Of a stretch of 64,000 nt of DNA, positions 47,753-61,500 are shown piece by piece. Under the pieces are notes generated by a model that saw only the letters and a list, made by a program, of their open reading frames with translations, was not told where the DNA came from and ran no database searches. This DNA is from Lateolabrax maculatus (Eukaryota; Chordata; Actinopteri; Acropomatiformes; Lateolabracidae): contig CM062214.1 in assembly GCA_031216445.1 (NCBI GenBank), forward strand, positions 11,263,001-11,327,000, in the 5' to 3' direction. Position 1 is the stretch's first letter. The number at the start of each line of letters is the position of its first letter. The translations under genes and the position numbers were made by a program.

Positions 47753-50700
47753 CTGAAAAAAGTTGTTTTATTACGTCAAAGAAGTTACTCAATGGGCTGC
47801 CTAGGTACACAGACGGGAAGACAAGAGGACAAAAAAGGGGAAAGAGAGAAGAAAGAGAACAAACAAACTAATGAACAATGGGGTTCACAGGATAGAGACG
47901 CGGCTACAGGTAAGACAGAGCAAGCAGAGGCGAGGACACAGCGAGGATGAAATCTGCTGGAGCAGCCACGTCGGGACTATGTGATGCGTGAGCTCCCACG
48001 AACCATGCATATGTCACAGCACAGCCAATGAAAACACACAAGCAGCCATTTAGTCTAAAACTAGAAATTAAGGCCGATAGTGCGGCTAACGGAAGTCTAT
48101 GTTGGCTTCTGCAGACTGATACGAGAGTAAATTTCTCAAACATATAAACTGTGTGATGCAGAAAGAGTAGGCGTGGCGTGTCATCTGTGCGAGTGGGTGC
48201 CCAAGCAGGTCTGGCCATAATGATGGAAGGAGGACAATGAGAAAGCTTCTCTTATCCTTTTGCCAACCCGAACTGTTTGTGGAGTTTTTGCAGACGTCAG
48301 TGCAGCAGTGAAGGGCATCTTGAACCTCGGCAAAGCGCAGATAATGCAGGCGGTCTGTCTCTGGGCTATTGTACAAAGTGAGGCGCATCTATCACAGTAA
48401 TGTTTGGACTTAAGTCTGCCTAGGGCTAAGAGACAACCTTTGATCAACACATTTCTACACTCGAGTTCCGACTTTTACACTATGAAACCTGGCCAAAGAC
48501 GTCAAACACCGGGAGGCTGCACCCTCACTGTGCCAACTCTTTGAAGTAAGAAAAAGTCCAACTCAAGTGATTTCATTACAAGAGAGTCAACACTGCGATG
48601 TGTTGCTTTTAAGTCATAAATGCTGTCTAAACTCAATGCTGTGAGCTGTATGAAATGGGTTGATATGCTAAATAATCCAAGTTTATTTCTTCCTAACCGC
48701 TGTAAGCACACTAACAGAGCGTGTTTGTTTGGGAGTGTGTGTTTGTGTGTGTGTGCGTCCAACAGTATGCATGCAAATTATATTCGGTTAAACACGCTCA
48801 CTCTTTCTACAGGCCCTTATGCTCCCGCTGCAGACAGGTGGAGTGGTGAGGACATCAAATATGAGAAATGGAGCAAATAAACAGAATTGTTTCTGAATGG
48901 TTGGCAGAAGAGCCATTTTTACAACACAGTGCCGACAAATGAACAGTAACAACGGCAGTAAAAACAGACGGGGGTGCTGCACTTTTGACAAAACACACAC
49001 ATACACAGTGTATGGAGAGTGTGTAGTGCATCTCCACTTAATAAACGGCTTTTGGAAAGTGAAATTGCTGTTATGGTGGGTTTGTGCTAAAAGGCCACAA
49101 TTCCAAAACTCAGCCTGACAATACTGCACATACTGCCCGTGTTAAGACTTCCTGCAGTAGTCTGGAGATCTTCCCCCTTTTTAAAAGTGGCAGTTAACTC
49201 ATGAAGCTTAATGAGGATGGCAATGGTCAATAAAACAGAGACACCACCCTCTAAATCAATGCTTCTCTCTGTAGTCCTAGAGTATGCTCGCTAAGTTCTT
49301 CTGTACTCCTTTTATTGTTCCACCCCTCTATTGTCTTCCTAAGCTGGGCTCCCAGGTATGCTGCTGTTGACGGTGATTAAGGGGACATAATGACCAAGAC
49401 TTGATGAAGCCTTTTGTTTGACACACATTGGTATGCAAAGCCATTTCTACTCTTAATTACAGCATTTGACTTTTATCAAAGGCCCTGTGGTCAGGTAGCA
49501 CTAAAGGTGTGTTAGGAGGTCAAAGGAAAGAGGGAGCTGGAGGAAACTGAGTTTAACAATGCTGTCAATTACTGCCAAGCACACACTGACCTGTTTTAAA
49601 ATTCATGTTCATATCAGTGTGTTTTACTCTGATAGGGTAAATACATGAAATTCATTTAATTCATTTCTAACCTTGGTCAAAAGCAACTGGCACAGACTAA
49701 AATAGTATATAATAATAATGTATGTAATAATCCGAAGTATCTTCTATTGCTTTATGTGATTCTTATATTAAACATTGTGCTGAATTTTACTCAGTCGTTT
49801 AAACCTAATTCTAATGTAATTTATTCTATTTTTACCATTCCCAAAACTCAGCCTGTTAATTAGCCCTACAATATAAAATATCAGAAGTAATTGGTAAATT
49901 TACTGAGGCTCAGCAATGATAACAGACTGTTAAATATCACAACAGCTGCAATGACTGCTGTTCATTTCTGTGCCAGTGAGAGTAATGTTGCAGCGCAAAG
50001 ATACAGCTGACACTTGTAACTTATAGTATAGTAAGAGAGTATTGTACCATGCTTATGATGGCTGACTACCAATTCTATAGCCTGCGTCAGACATAAAATG
50101 GAGATGTTATTGAAAGGATAAAGGAAGACACTAACATACAGACAACAAGAGTGCGATGTAGGCACGGGATGAAACCGATATGCAAAGAAATCCTCCAGAT
50201 AAAAATGGTGCATTTCAGGCTGGTGCTGTGTTCCCCTGTCTGACCAGCGGGCGGAGCTGTTGTCAAGAGGGTGGCGACCGAGACAAGGACATGCTGAGAG
50301 CCGAGGGGGAGGAGTCGGATCCCTGTTTCTCTCTTAATTTTATTTTCATCATCCAGACTGTGCATTGAGCAAATAGGATGTAGCCACATTGGGGAAAGAA
50401 CAGGCTTATTCATGTACAGGGACTCAACCCTGCATCAACCCTACGACTAATGAGAAGACGGGGGAAGAAAGGGGGGGGGGTTCAATAATATCACGGAGTT
50501 CACAGGTGAACAATTTGGTTGTGATTAAGGTTGCCCGTCAGAGGTTTCTGTATCTACTCTGTGCCCTTCGGAAGAGCCAAAATAGGCTGGTGGATGGGGG
50601 GGGCTCCTATTGTACAAGCAGAGAGAGAGAGAGCTTGTCAGGTGTGGTGTGCCTGTGCGGTGCAGTGCATTGTGGGAGTGCGTTGAGGTGCAGTGGTGTT

Positions 50701-51548
50701 GCCATGGTGACAAGCTCCGACAATCAGTCTTGGAAGTAGGAGTAACAGAATGCAAATCAGCTTACCCTACCTCTACTCTAATCTTCACTGCCAGGGCAGC
50801 GAGGCAACGTTTGACCCGCAGTCGGTGCTTGAGAGCAGCTCCCACCCTTTCATGGCGGTGAGGCGCGGGGCATGCAAAGGAAGCCGTTTTCTTCGAGAAA
50901 AGCGCAGAGTGGCTCAGGGATTTCAAGCACGGGGAAGAGGAGGGCAGGATTTAGCTTGGCTTCAGCGGCGAGAGTGGTTCGTGTAAGGGGGTGGTGGTGG
51001 TGGGATGGGCGGATGAGACGGTGGGGTTAAAGGTGAAGAGGTTTTGGAAGACAGTTTGAATTTTTCTTTATTGTGAAAAGAGAAGATCTTGCTCACCAGA
51101 CAGCTGTTGGACCCCAGGCTGGTCATGTGTGCTTAACAACTGGCTCTGAATTGTCTCCACTACTCGCTTAAAGCGCCGGCTGGGTCCTGAACACAGGCAC
51201 ACAAAAACACACAGAGGAAGTGTTGGCATGCATCACAACAGGTAGCACCGTAAAAGAAAGACAGCAGGTTGTGTAGGCAATTTGCAGTATAAAAAAAGAG
51301 GGAAAAAAAGTAAGGGTTAAGATAGGAGAAGCACATACACACAAGTGTACAGAGTGAAATATGAGCTGGAAAAAGCTGCGAAAGCCTGAGATGATAAATG
51401 GAGGCCAGAGTGGAGTGCTACTGTAAGCCCCTGCTCTCTACCTGTTGTATACAGTATATGGTCAGTGACATGGAAGAACCAGCAGGCTCCAAACAGCCAC
51501 TATTACATCCCACTCAGCTCAAATGTGTACCCCACTTGTGTGTGTGTG

Positions 51549-51608
<60 letters not shown>

Positions 51609-54600
51609 GGGGGGGGGGGTATGTGACTCTCTGTATGTGTGTGAGATGGAAAAAAGAGCGAAAGAGAGCATGCATGTATTTCTGCAAGACTAAGCATGCA
51701 CGCATGACTGAATAGTTTGTAATCTTGCATAGCCAGACCTCATCTTGTTACGCTCAGGGAGGTTTGGGGAAAATCTTATCAAGTATTCAGGATTGCAAGA
51801 ACTTTGAAAATCCTTAGGCAGCCATTCTTTTTGGCAGCAAGTTTGAAAACACCCACCTCTGGAAACAGCACTTCTGGTTTATTTGTTGGCTGGATACAAA
51901 CATAGTATAATGTTATTAGTTTGAAGTGTGACGGTATCCCACTCGACATGTAAGGGATGCCTTTCCACACTTCTCAAAGTGACTTTTGAGCCTGAATTTC
52001 CCAAGAACTCTATGAGCCTGATTTGAGCCTATTCAAGATTACATAATACAGTGTATAACTATTTTTATTATTTTTATTATTTATTTTACCAGATTTGACA
52101 ATGATCTCTCTGTAATAAAACAGAAAACATAAATTTCTCTTAAACTGTTAGTGTCAGTGTTTGATTTCAGTGAATTATGTGGGCCTAAACTCATACTGGC
52201 TTCAAAAGTATTTTTTAACTTCTTCCCACTCAAGATAAATTGGAAACGGTATGGTTACTTAATTTATAAACACAATATCACCATAATCTTTAACAACACC
52301 TTAGCTGACTGTTTAATGTCAGCATTAAGTTGGATCCTACTCTATTTTTACACACTTTGGTAATGTTAAAATGCTAGTGTTGGTTAAAAATGCCTTATAA
52401 AAGACTGAGTATAAAGTTTTATCTGCTCAGTTATACTTGAACATTTTGCTCTTTGTGTGGCTTTCTTGGATTTTTGTTTCTCTTAAAGCATATTGTTTAC
52501 ACAGAAGATTGTTACCTTCTCGTTCAGAGTGAAAATGAGTTAAATTAGTAGAAGCAAATAAGGCCTATTAGCATTTATACTTTCATGGCAGAAAATGAAG
52601 CCAAGCACCTCAAGCCTGAGGACCCTAACTCTCTTCCTTGAGGTCTGCAGTTGGACGGTCTTGTGACAAGCTGGTGATGTGTTCAGTGTGCATCTTGTCC
52701 AATGCAGTGGGTATGAAGTGAAAAAACGAGTCGATAGTTTGTAACTTTGTGCGTGCCAACAGTGTCCTGACCTGAGAGCAGGGTGAAGGTGACAGAGTAG
52801 ATGCCATTCTCCTTGGTGGCAGCCGTGCTCTCTGTGTATGTGATATCCACCTGGAATTTGACCGGCTTCTGGAAGACTGTAGGGCCCGCTGTGGACTTGT
52901 ACTCTGCTCGGAAACTGGTCTGAGAGATCACGCTGTGGCTCAGGCTCGGGATCTGGGAGAAAAAAAAAGAGAAAAGAGGAGTCAGTAAAGGGAAAATGGA
53001 CAAAGACACAGATATAGGAATAAAACCAGGTAGTAAAAAGAGGCGAGTAATGGGATTATACATAGGGAGCATTGATGTTTAATTTTTCTCCCACACCTTG
53101 CAAATGACAAGGTGAATAAACCCTCATTAAAATACCCTCCACATACTACCGAGCCACAGTTGAAACTCTAAGGAGATTAATGCCTCGGGGAGTAGCCATG
53201 CATGCCAGGGAGACTTAAGCTAATGTAATCTTGAGTCATCCAACAACATTGCACTCTCCCACCTAAAATGAATTTGTATGCCAAATGAACAGGTGAGCTC
53301 TGAAAAAGTCACGTTTCGCCATAGTGCTGGAGAGGGTTTGACATTCCATTAATGTGAGTGTGCTGAGAGGTATAATTCCACTGATTCAGGTGCCAATCTC
53401 CTGTCTGGAATACCAGCAAGCATAACCCAGAGGAGAAAATAGCTACCTCCAGGGATGGGGAAACAGGTTTGACATTGACCTGCACTGGCAGAGTTTGCAT
53501 TTACTTAGACTTTGTTAAATCTAACTGGGGTGAGGATAGGTTCTGTTCAATTATGTACACTGAATATCAACTACCACTGCTGAATGTTTGTTGATACAGA
53601 TTCTGCCACGCTCACTGAGAAAACCCTGCATGTATTTGTACATCCACACTATTATAAACACACCACACACACAGATACAATCTACACTATTTCTCAATTT
53701 TTCGCACTACACATCTAAATGTACACGCACATGCTCAATACACGGTATTGAGGGGCAAAGCATCTATATGCTAATGATCAATGCTCTCCGTTGATTTTCT
53801 ATTGACCTCAAGAGAGTCTGCAGTCAGAGAGAAAATAGAAGCGCTGAACACAAGCAGTTTACTCAATTGCTACATAAATCAGAAGCATGTTAGCAAACAC
53901 TCGGAGAGAGGCTGCCTCGTAGCACAGCCAATCACCTCTGCTGTTAAAAAAGGCAACGTCCTGCATCAGACAGCGGTTACACAGGTAATACTGCTGCACG
54001 CACACATGGCCAGATGTACAGAGAACAGTTGGGGCACAGGGAGCAGGGATCAGGTGGGAGAAGGGGTTTAGGGGGGCAGTGGAGGCAGGGAAAGTGTAAG
54101 GAATAAAGCAAGAAAGTGAAGAGTGTACCGAGAGAAAGGCTTGAACGATGTCTGCCTTGATGGAGCTGAGAGGCTTGTCTTTGATGACAATGAAGATCTG
54201 CTCCTCTTTTTCCAGGTTGATGAAGTTACCAAACCAGGATTTTTTGGCAAGTCTGTGGGGAAAGACGAGAAGGAAAAAACAGTCAGCTGTATTGTTCTCT
54301 GCTGTATACACCTAGTAGAGAGTGTTTGTCTTCTTTCTACCCGTTTTGCTTCCCTGTTCAACCCTTCCATCCATCTATCTATCCATTCTTATTTCTCTCT
54401 TCTCTCGCAGCTCTGGGGAAATGGAAAGCAGCAAAAGGGGGATACCTTGAGGGAAATGAGCTAAAACTGTGCAGGGGAGGAAAGTTTTCTGACATTTCGC
54501 CTTCTGTGCGACTGGTTATAGGTAAGTGCATCTGTGTGTGTGTGTGAGTGTGTGTAAGAGAGAGAGAGAGATAATTTAACCTCTCTGTGAACAGAACTGT

Positions 54601-57600
54601 TGGTGCAGAAGGGGCAGAGGTAGATGAATTCACTACTGGCCTCAGCCCAGGTGTACCAGCACCCACTAATAAGCCATATGGACTCCTGTTTTCTGGCATA
54701 TTAATATTTCATGAGATTTTTGTTGATGTTGATGGATTTGCAAGACTCAAACTTTAGCGAAAAGAGAAACACTGCCCAATTTCCCCCTTGAAGACAAATA
54801 AATACTTTAATGTATGAAAGTAACACTTTACTTTTTAAATACCAATACAGACTTAAATAATGCTGTAATGTCTGCGGAGATACTTAATTTTTCAGCAGTG
54901 TGAACCTGGTTGCAGCTGGTGTGTGATTGTGTATGCCTGAGATCAAGCCCAGCCCAGCTAAGAGAAGGTCTTTGCCAGCCGATTCTCCAACTCCTTCTAG
55001 CCAGGATGTTCTTCCCAGCCAGATGGAGATGGCCAATACAGCGAGCCAGCCAACCAAACAGGCATATCTAGGCCAATCTTGAGTTATCAGGCCCCTGGGA
55101 GCTCAGCGATATCACACAGGCTACCTTCCCTCCCTCATAACCAACTCACTACCTCCTGCTACGGTGCTGCTTCTCCATCCTAGACCAGACCTGAGGTCAT
55201 TACAGGGAACTCAGCAGGCACAAATCAAACATTCATGGATGTAACACTTTCGAAAAACATCATGCTATCGGGAGAGAGCCTGTTTGAGCCAATGACTGAG
55301 GCGCTGACAGGTTATGCATAGTTATGATAGTAGTGGTGGCTTCAAAAAGAACGGCATCTACTCACTCTGGGGAAGACTCTGGTGTGAGGCTGGACATCTC
55401 CTCTTGTGTGGGAACTGTGGAAGCAGGCTCAAAAATTAGACAAAGGTGGAAGGCTCAGAGAAAGATAACAAGTACATCACACTGGATGATGAAGATAATT
55501 TACCGCAAAATTCTTAAATCTGATGTAATGTCAGTACCTTGGAGTTTCCTGCGGTGGAAGCGAGGTGAGCCCAGGAAGCTGTTCTTGATGGAGTTGAGGC
55601 GCGTCCTCCAAGGCATGCCTCCGATGGAAGGGCTGGGGGGCGGCGTTGGGGTGGGGGTCCCGGCCGGGCTGTCCTTGGGAGTGTGCACCGGGGTGCCCTT
55701 TGGGGTGGGGAGGGGGCTGCCTCGAGGGGAGGGATGAGGGGTAACCTGTATGAGGGGGATAGATTTGGGCGGGTGGTCAGTGAATGAAGAAGGCGCCGGC
55801 GCCACGGGGTGAAAGTGGTGCAGCCGGATGGGCGACAGGGGCACCACTGGGCTGAAGGGCACAGAGAGCTTGGGGTTGGCAGCTAAATGGGAACGCCGAA
55901 CCTGGGGGCTGTTTGCGATGGAAGCACTGGAGATGGGCGATGGGAAAAAGGGGGAGGATGGGGAGCAGGGAGAAGTAGGGGTGGGGGGCACAGAGGCAGA
56001 GGGCGGCTGCGATGGGAGCTGGCAGGGAGTAGACGGCTCTGATTTGGCTGCAGATGCTGGATCTGGGGAGGTTTCGGGGAGAGGGTTGGATCGTGTGGCT
56101 TGGAGGGGCTTGGGGGCAACTTTGGGCTTGGTGGGGAGTGTCTGCGTCTTGTTGAGTACTGACGGCAGGGGCTCACTATTTGGAGCAAGTGAGTTAGGGG
56201 TGGAGATACGGGGGCCTGTGCGACTGGGGACGGGCTCAGGGGACGGGCAGGGGCTTGTGTTAGGGGACTGCAGCAAGTCTGGAGACTGAGGCGGTACACA
56301 GAACTTTCTGACAGGCTGGAGTCAGCGGACACAGTGTGAGGACACGCAGCACAATACAGCCAAGAGCCAGAGCAGGTGGAGGAGGATAGGAAAATAAAGA
56401 AAAACACATTGGGACACAGGCAAGCAAGCAAACACATAGAAAAAGCAGAAAAAAAAAAAAAAAAAAAAAGTGTGGCGGATCAAATAACCACACAGCCAGA
56501 GGTAGAGGCAGCCAAAAAATATAGAGGCAGGTGAGATGTGTACATACATGGGAGAGACGGACGCATTGCAAAAACAGAAAGACAGAAAAGAAAAGAAACA
56601 TGCAGTTAGACCATTGAGTGACTCATGTCAACAGAAAAGAAAACAAAAATGAAATAGAACAACATAAACAGCAAGCAATGCACAATATTTATAAAAAGCC
56701 AAACAAAACACATATAAAAATGGACTTGAATAAAACATACAGGGCACTGAAAGCAGAAAGAGACATAAAGCCAGCTGTGATGACAATGTGGGCTGTCTCA
56801 ACAACAGGAGGAACCCCATTACGGTATCTCTGCTGTAAAATTCCCAGTTTCCAGATAGGTTTATTGATCTGTTTTATTTATAATGGTGCACTGATAAACT
56901 ATTTCCCTTGGATGCCTTCCCTTTTTCCAGACACAAATCTGAGAAAATAACCCCACACAGAGCCTCTTGCTGAGAGCACAATCCAGGCTTTGGGTAGGTC
57001 TGAGAAATCAATTTCCCTTTCAGATCAGCCTGAAAGAACCTGTGTGGCATGAGGAACTCCTCTTAGGATCCTGGCTAATCTCAAAACCTTCTCAGGTTAG
57101 TCAGCTGGAAAAGTTTACTACAAGCTCCTCAGCTCTGAGCAAGAAAAGTGGGATTTTCTGAAGCATTCCCTGAGCTGGATTTCCACAAAACTCAGGCCAC
57201 AGAAAACAGACAGAGGGATAATAAGCGTAAAGGATGGAAAGAGAAGAGGCTTTAGGGGAGGACAAAGTTTGCTGTGCTGTCATGTCCCCCATGTAGGTTC
57301 ATAAGTATGTTTTACTTGGAGGTAACAGCAAGATCCAGCTATATGAACACAGTGATGACTCGTGCAAGTCTGACCTAACACCGGATATGAAGAGTTTATC
57401 ATAGTGGATCCCTGCTTCCTCAAAATGCAAAGGTAGGGCTGAACATGGGATTAAAACTTGAGGAGTGGAAAAATATACTATATCTCAGACAATGTTGCAT
57501 GCACAGAGAGATACAGTGATCCTGCTTTCATAGTGCGTGTGCTTTGTTAAAGGTCAGAGGCCCCGGTGAGGTAGCTGTAGTGACTGTCTTTATTTTCTCT

Positions 57601-58480
57601 AGCGGACGAACAGCAATAAGATGACACCAATAAGATTGGATCAGCAGTAGTTGGACGGCTGTTATCCCTGAAGGCGAACAACTAGATATCTGAGAACTGG
57701 GTCAAGAGGTGTGTGTTTGTGTGTGTGCTTGCGCGTGTGTGTGCTTGCGCGTGCGTGTGCGTGTGTGTGCGCACAGAGGGTTGTGACTTACCCGTGGGCT
57801 GCTGAGGGGGCTGGTGGAGAGGCCAGAGGAGGCTCCACTAATAGACCGCGACCTGTGGGCACAAACACGCAAGAACACACACAGGGGCAGAGGTGATTTG
57901 TGGGATCAACATGTGTACCTGCTACATGTCTCAGTAAACACAGGTGGATGTGAGAGCTTGGAGGTTGCATGTTGCACACAGTCAGAGAGCACCACAGCAT
58001 ATGTTACCAATCATACTAAGCAGAGTGGTTGCTACCAAGCCCTTTGCAAACACAACACCTAATCACACAAAGAGGGTGAAAGCACTACAACACAGTAACA
58101 GCTCTGACTTGACAACGAACATTTCTAGCATTGACTCCCAGCAATTAGTCTCAAACCAATCGAGCTCAAACTTCGGTTTCAAATATGGTGATTTGACTGC
58201 CGCTTCTCCCGCAAATCTATAGGCTACTTTCCACAGATTAGCATTCCAATTAGCTCTCTGTCCCGTCTATAGATTGTTAATAAACCAAACATGTTGACTT
58301 TTAGGCTTTTGCACGGGATCAGTAGAAAATATCTTGAGGGGGGAAATGAAGTGGGACATTTGGTTGAGTGCCATTTGTCATGTTTTTCTTTTCCCCCGCA
58401 GATGCCGTCGATAACCCCTATGAGCAGAGCCCCGCTCAGAAATGAACAATCACAGGACAATCTGTCTCCATCAGGCGCGT

Positions 58481-58519
<39 letters not shown>

Positions 58520-61500
58520 CAGAGCCTGTCAACACTCGGAAACACCAGCTGCTCACTGTCACAACACTGTTCCTTTTTGTCAATCTAATAATACCCCCCT
58601 TTTCTTTCACCCTCTCTTCCTCTCTCCATTTCAGCATTGATGCATTTGTGAACATGTGGCCGAGCGTATAGATCTTTAGTCTCTTTGAAAAAAATAAAGA
58701 GATAAACATCACGACTGTGTTTTCAACTTGCTTGGTTGTAGAGGAAGACCTCACGGACAAACGCGAGGGGAGAATGAGGGAGTTTAGGAGTGATGGAGGA
58801 ATGAGGGATGGATAGAGCAATGGTGACTGATGTTCATTCCTGATGATGGTGCAGTCCCACAGGAGCATCCATACATGGTAACAAAACTGTGCACATTGTT
58901 ACAGCTATTCGCCATACCAATGATACTGGTGCTGTCATAACGACAAGCCTGGATTAAAATCTGTATGTACTAATCTTCTGAAGGTAAAAACACTTATCCA
59001 CCCCCTTAACCACCTAAAGAAAGAACTGATACTCAAACTGGAATCCTTCTCCTGAGAGGCGCAGATACGCAAACAGAACAGAAGAGAGGAGAAAGCAACA
59101 CTAACAGCTACCATGCGAGAGAGGAAAATATAGAAACACCCACTCTCAAGCTATTTTTGTAATTCTCTCACTGCCCCTTCTGTGATTGTATTTATTGCAC
59201 ACACTCGTGCACGCATGAGTAGGCGATGTTGAGACCACGCTGGCTATGATTTCTTGTTTCAGAGAGCAGCTGACCAGACAGTTGCTATCATTTACATTTT
59301 AGTCCTACGGTCCACTGAGACATGCCCACAGTTGCTCACCACAGTGCCTATGCGTACATAGCCAATTGCACTTCATCTAACCATGGCCAAAACACGGCAT
59401 CCTCGGGCCATTATGAGCATATTGTTAGAGGCACTCTGCATCTGTTAGTGTTGCACCAGCAGGTCTATAAAGCTAATGTTACAGATGGTTATGCTGTACA
59501 GTAATGGGCTGTCAGAGGCTCACCCTTACTTCGGAGAGACGATGAATTATTGTTGACGAGTGTTTTATTCAGAGTGAGGAGCACACGCTACTAAGCCATC
59601 ATTTCTCATCTATCATATAGAAAAAAAGAAGCCATGTTATTAGGAGGAGACGCTGAAGCCAAGCTAAGAACTCTGTGTGCGCTTGCTTGGTTTAAAGGGT
59701 CAGTTCACCCTAATTACAAAAAACTTGTTCTCTAGTAGTATCTAGCTATACAGAAAGTTTCTGCCTCCACCCAAAAAAGAAAACTGGGGTGAGTGGGATT
59801 TCATTTGTGGTGCATAAGGCATTTAAAAACCCTAAAATCAAGTCAACAGTTTTTATAGGGACTAATTTGTTGTTAGATAATAGTTTTAAGAGTAACTGGG
59901 ACATTGTTTCTGGAAAGACACATTGCTGGTTATTGTTTCGATACTGTGAACACCAGTAGTGGAATGTAACTAAGTACTGTATTTCAGTATTTCCATTTTA
60001 TATTGCTTCACCACACCTGGTGAGCATCACAAACAATCTCATAAAGGGACATCTCACCTGCACAAATATAACCAAAACTATCTGCACTGGTGGACACCAC
60101 TAGAGGTAAATGTGAAAATGTGTTTGTTTTTTTTTGGTGTGTGCACTTTGCGCGATGTAACCCGTGGTGCGTTTGTACTTGCACCCTTAAATGTGTGTGA
60201 AGTAGTGCATGTGTGTGGCTACCCATTCTTCTCTTGCTATTATCCATGAGCCCTCAAGCTCACATTTCCCATAAGCCTATTTTGGAACGAGGCTCATGTC
60301 CTCAGTGTGTGACCACCGGCGGTGTGTCAGAGACCCATCCAAAGCACCCATGGGGGTCTAATGTTGGGCTGTGGGGGATGGAACAAGTACAAGAGGTTCT
60401 GGGATGAGGGCATGGACTGAAATAAAACGAAAGTGAAGCAAAATGAAATGGATGGTGCCAGGAGTCAAACGCAGCCAAAACACAATGCTGCTGCTCTGCT
60501 AGTGTGATTTAAGGCAAGCGGAGAAAGTTCAATTTTTTCCCTCTCTCCTTCCTCTATATTGACTTTGTCCTGCCAATGGACTTCTTCTATGTGGAGTAGA
60601 TATTCATATAAATCAACACACTGTTTAAATTCATTTCCTTTCCTGAACCCTGACAACTCCCCGAGGACTCTCATTAATATTCACAGCTCAGCTCCTCAAA
60701 TTTCGAAAATGTAGTAAGACCCCTGCAGTTTCTGCTGTAGAGATCAGTGTTAAAGGTGCTTTATTTGTGCTCATTTGAGCCTCTTAAATAAATTGGAGTC
60801 AATAATTAGCATGAGAGCCTGACTTATTAAGACTGCTCTGCTAACCCAACACATTTAACTGCATGAAACAACTCGAGCAGATCTGTAAAGGAAAAAAAAA
60901 AAAAAAAAATCAATTGATATTCTCTTCTTCACACTGCAGCACTTTTCCATATTTCATTTACATATCATTAACCTCCCTTCATTTCTCCTGGCGTGTTGTT
61001 AAGATTTAAAATTAAATCAGTGGGATTTCTTGTGGCTTGAGTTTGGCTTTAAATGTCTTTTTAAGATACTTTTGACTTTATATAAAGAATGAAATGAATG
61101 TCTCCATGTGGAATTCTCTGCAACATGGCTACTGCAGCATTTATTCCAAATCTATTCAATTATACTTCAAATACTTCACAGTCACATCACCAATCACATG
61201 TATGAAAATGCAGCATGGGCAGTTAAGCGGCCTTAAACTGCCTACACGAGATATGTGAGGCAAAATACTGGATAAGGATTTGGGTTCAGGCATTTTCGTT
61301 GTGTAATTTTAGATAAAACCGTTCCCCCCTCTCTTCCACCATTTACGCTGGTGGAAATGTATCCTGTCAAAACACATGTTTCAAAGTCAGTCCTCTCTCT
61401 GACACCCTCTGATCTGAAGTTTTACGAATCTCCTGTGCTGTCGACAAAAGTTTGCTGTCGGGGAAAGATAAGGTTAGGTTCAGAGAAAGTCAGTCAAATC

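Larger units (their letters stand above)
56268..57791 (-). other. brsk2: brsk2 intron between exons B and C
   Basis: Contains a run of about 21 A (plus strand, 56449-56469) and, next to the exon B donor, a 66-bp alternating purine-pyrimidine tract (57709-57774). If the short form of exon C is used, this intron extends to 55746. Confidence 0.8.

Noticed and set aside
48086..48388. 100-codon minus-strand frame in the brsk2 G-H intron, considered as the missing cassette exon
   Set aside because: No resemblance to the expected peptide and no suitable donor in phase.
50087..50413. 108-codon minus-strand frame in the same intron
   Set aside because: No resemblance to BRSK sequence; no clear acceptor/donor pair.
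55828..56289. 153-codon plus-strand frame over brsk2 exon C
   Set aside because: Gly/Glu/Val-rich complement of the Ser/Pro-rich coding strand, with no relatives recognised.
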